A stretch of DNA of 7,520 bases from NCBI GenBank assembly GCA_903891235.1, contig CAITDW010000108.1, forward strand, positions 1-7,520, read 5' to 3'. Shown piece by piece: positions 6,789 to 7,520 of this stretch. The position numbers were made by a program, and so were the translations under genes. The stretch is from an uncultured Candidatus Saccharibacteria bacterium. Its GTDB lineage: Bacteria; Patescibacteriota; Saccharimonadia; Saccharimonadales; UBA4665. Below the pieces are notes generated by a model, which made no database searches, was not told the origin of the DNA, and saw nothing but the letters and a program-made list of their open reading frames with translations. The stretch's first letter is position 1. Each line of letters starts with the position of its first letter.

Positions 6789-6802
6789 AACACCGTAGTG
6801 TT
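6789..6802. repeat. Small inverted repeat abutting the -10 of the last gene
   Basis: AACAC (6789-6793) and GTGTT (6798-6802) flank the 4-nt loop CGTA. The right arm runs into the extended -10 element (TG at 6799-6800; TATAAT from 6802). It lies between the clpC stop and the next start, so it could be a small operator or a weak clpC terminator hairpin. Five base pairs are little, no T run follows, and chance is possible. Confidence 0.2.
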
Positions 6803-6807
6803 ATAAT
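6799..6807 (+). promoter_or_regulatory. Perfect extended -10 promoter of the membrane metalloprotease gene (leaderless)
   Basis: TG-T-TATAAT matches the extended -10 consensus exactly. It ends 6 nt before the GTG at 6814, so transcription would start at the first base of the start codon. No recognisable -35 is present, which extended -10 promoters tolerate. No Shine-Dalgarno lies upstream of the GTG; the preceding bases (TCTAGAT) are the -10 discriminator. Together these favour a leaderless mRNA. Confidence 0.6.
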
Positions 6808-6813
6808 CTAGAT

Positions 6814-7520
6814 GTGAATTCATTTAAAAGATTCGGTCTTGGCTTTATTATATTTTTGTCAGTCATTGCAATATTTTTCTGGCAATTCCAGAATATTTTA
6901 GATTGGTATAAGCTTGCAAACTATAATCCACCCTATGCAATAGCTAGTTTAGCCAGTGATGATACTATGACTAAGTTTGGCACTAAGCTTTTCTACATTA
7001 ATCATCCGTCAATTTTAGATAGAACAAGTTTTAGTCAGAATTGTCCTAATAACGGCGGTGAAACATCGACTGTTTTGGGATGCTATCATTCCATTGAAAA
7101 TGGTATATACATATTTCAAGTCAGCGACACCAAACTCAATGGAGTTCAGCAGGTAACGGCAGCTCATGAAATGTTACATGGGGCATGGGATAGATTAGGT
7201 CAGTCTGAAAAGAATACTATTGGAGCTGAACTTTTGGATTATTATAATCATGGTTCAATCACTCAATCTATTAAAGATCAGATTGCAATATACAAAAATA
7301 CTGAACCGAATGCTCTTGTTAATGAAATGCATTCTGTTTTCGGGACAGAAATAGCTAATCTTCCCTCTGGTCTAGAAACATACTATTCACAGTACTTTAC
7401 GAGTCGACAGAAGATTGTTCAGTATTCTAATAATTATCAAGGGATATTCAACTCATATAAGCAACAAATTTCTGATCAAGACAGTCAGCTTAAAACCATG
7501 AAATCTGAAATTGATGCCAA
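6814..7520 (+). CDS. Membrane-anchored putative zinc metalloprotease (HEMLH), 3' end outside window
   Basis: The frame is open from the GTG at 6814 to the window's end (235 codons plus 2 nt); an in-frame TAG at 6796 precedes it. The GTG is chosen because it is the only start that keeps the whole hydrophobic segment (about residues 7-23, after K5 and R6), a single N-terminal anchor predicted to place the rest outside the membrane. C77 and C90 could form a disulfide there. HEMLH at 118-122, in TAAHEMLHGAWDRLG, matches the HExxH zinc-binding motif. A third ligand is uncertain; E171 in NEMHSVFGTE (170-179) or E139 are candidates. The last visible part (from about 205) is rich in Gln, Ser, Lys and Asp and looks like the start of a coiled coil. 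I recognise the TAAHEMLH style from uncharacterised CPR bacterial proteins but no named family. It begins 38 bp after clpC with its own promoter. Protease activity is inferred from the motif alone. Confidence 0.75.
   Translation, partial: MNSFKRFGLGFIIFLSVIAIFFWQFQNILDWYKLANYNPPYAIASLASDDTMTKFGTKLFYINHPSILDRTSFSQNCPNNGGETSTVLGCYHSIENGIYIFQVSDTKLNGVQQVTAAHEMLHGAWDRLGQSEKNTIGAELLDYYNHGSITQSIKDQIAIYKNTEPNALVNEMHSVFGTEIANLPSGLETYYSQYFTSRQKIVQYSNNYQGIFNSYKQQISDQDSQLKTMKSEIDA

Noticed and set aside
1..7520. CRISPR arrays, insertion sequences, tRNA or rRNA genes, toxin-antitoxin or phage-defence genes
   Set aside because: No regularly spaced direct repeats, transposase motifs, tRNA-like cloverleafs or rRNA segments were seen; nearly all of the window is accounted for by five housekeeping or peptidase genes.

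Overview
The window is AT-rich bacterial chromosome with dense coding and short intergenic gaps. It looks like a reduced-genome candidate-phyla (CPR/Patescibacteria) organism, most plausibly Candidatus Saccharibacteria. This placement is inferred from the style of the NusA and RNase HII sequences, nusA standing apart from its usual rimP/infB partners, and a membrane-anchored TAAHEMLH-type putative metalloprotease that I associate with these lineages. It has not been tested phylogenetically. The genes read with the standard bacterial code: all four visible stops are TAA and no in-frame TGA is needed.

Layout, left to right. (1) The 3' end of rnhB (RNase HII) is on the + strand. (2) A full-length M1 zinc aminopeptidase (pepN family) is on the - strand, tail-to-tail with rnhB, and the two stop codons share one TTAA. 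(3) A 115-bp divergent intergenic region carries a leaderless-type extended -10 for pepN, and a TTTACT-17-TATAAT promoter for nusA followed by a GC-rich hairpin with a T run in the nusA leader. (4) nusA is complete and monocistronic-looking. (5) A 110-bp spacer to the next gene's preferred start holds a perfect CIRCE operator (TTAGCACTC-N9-GAGTGCTAA) with the -35 box inside its spacer. (6) A complete clpC-type double AAA+ unfoldase follows; its start is better placed at 4271 than at the longest-ORF ATG at 4256. (7) A short gap has a perfect extended -10 (TGTTATAAT) ending 6 nt before a GTG, which starts a membrane-anchored HEMLH putative metalloprotease cut by the window's end.

Functionally the window combines nucleic-acid housekeeping (RNase HII, NusA) with protein turnover: cytosolic peptide trimming by the M1 aminopeptidase, regulated unfolding by ClpC, and a probable extracytoplasmic metalloprotease. 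ClpC is predicted to be heat/stress-inducible through HrcA, and its LGF loop implies a ClpP partner elsewhere in the genome. I see no mobile elements, CRISPR arrays, tRNA or rRNA genes. The most interesting signals are regulatory: the CIRCE/promoter/hairpin composite before clpC, the possible NusA-responsive attenuator before nusA, and two genes that look leaderless beside two with clear Shine-Dalgarno sites.
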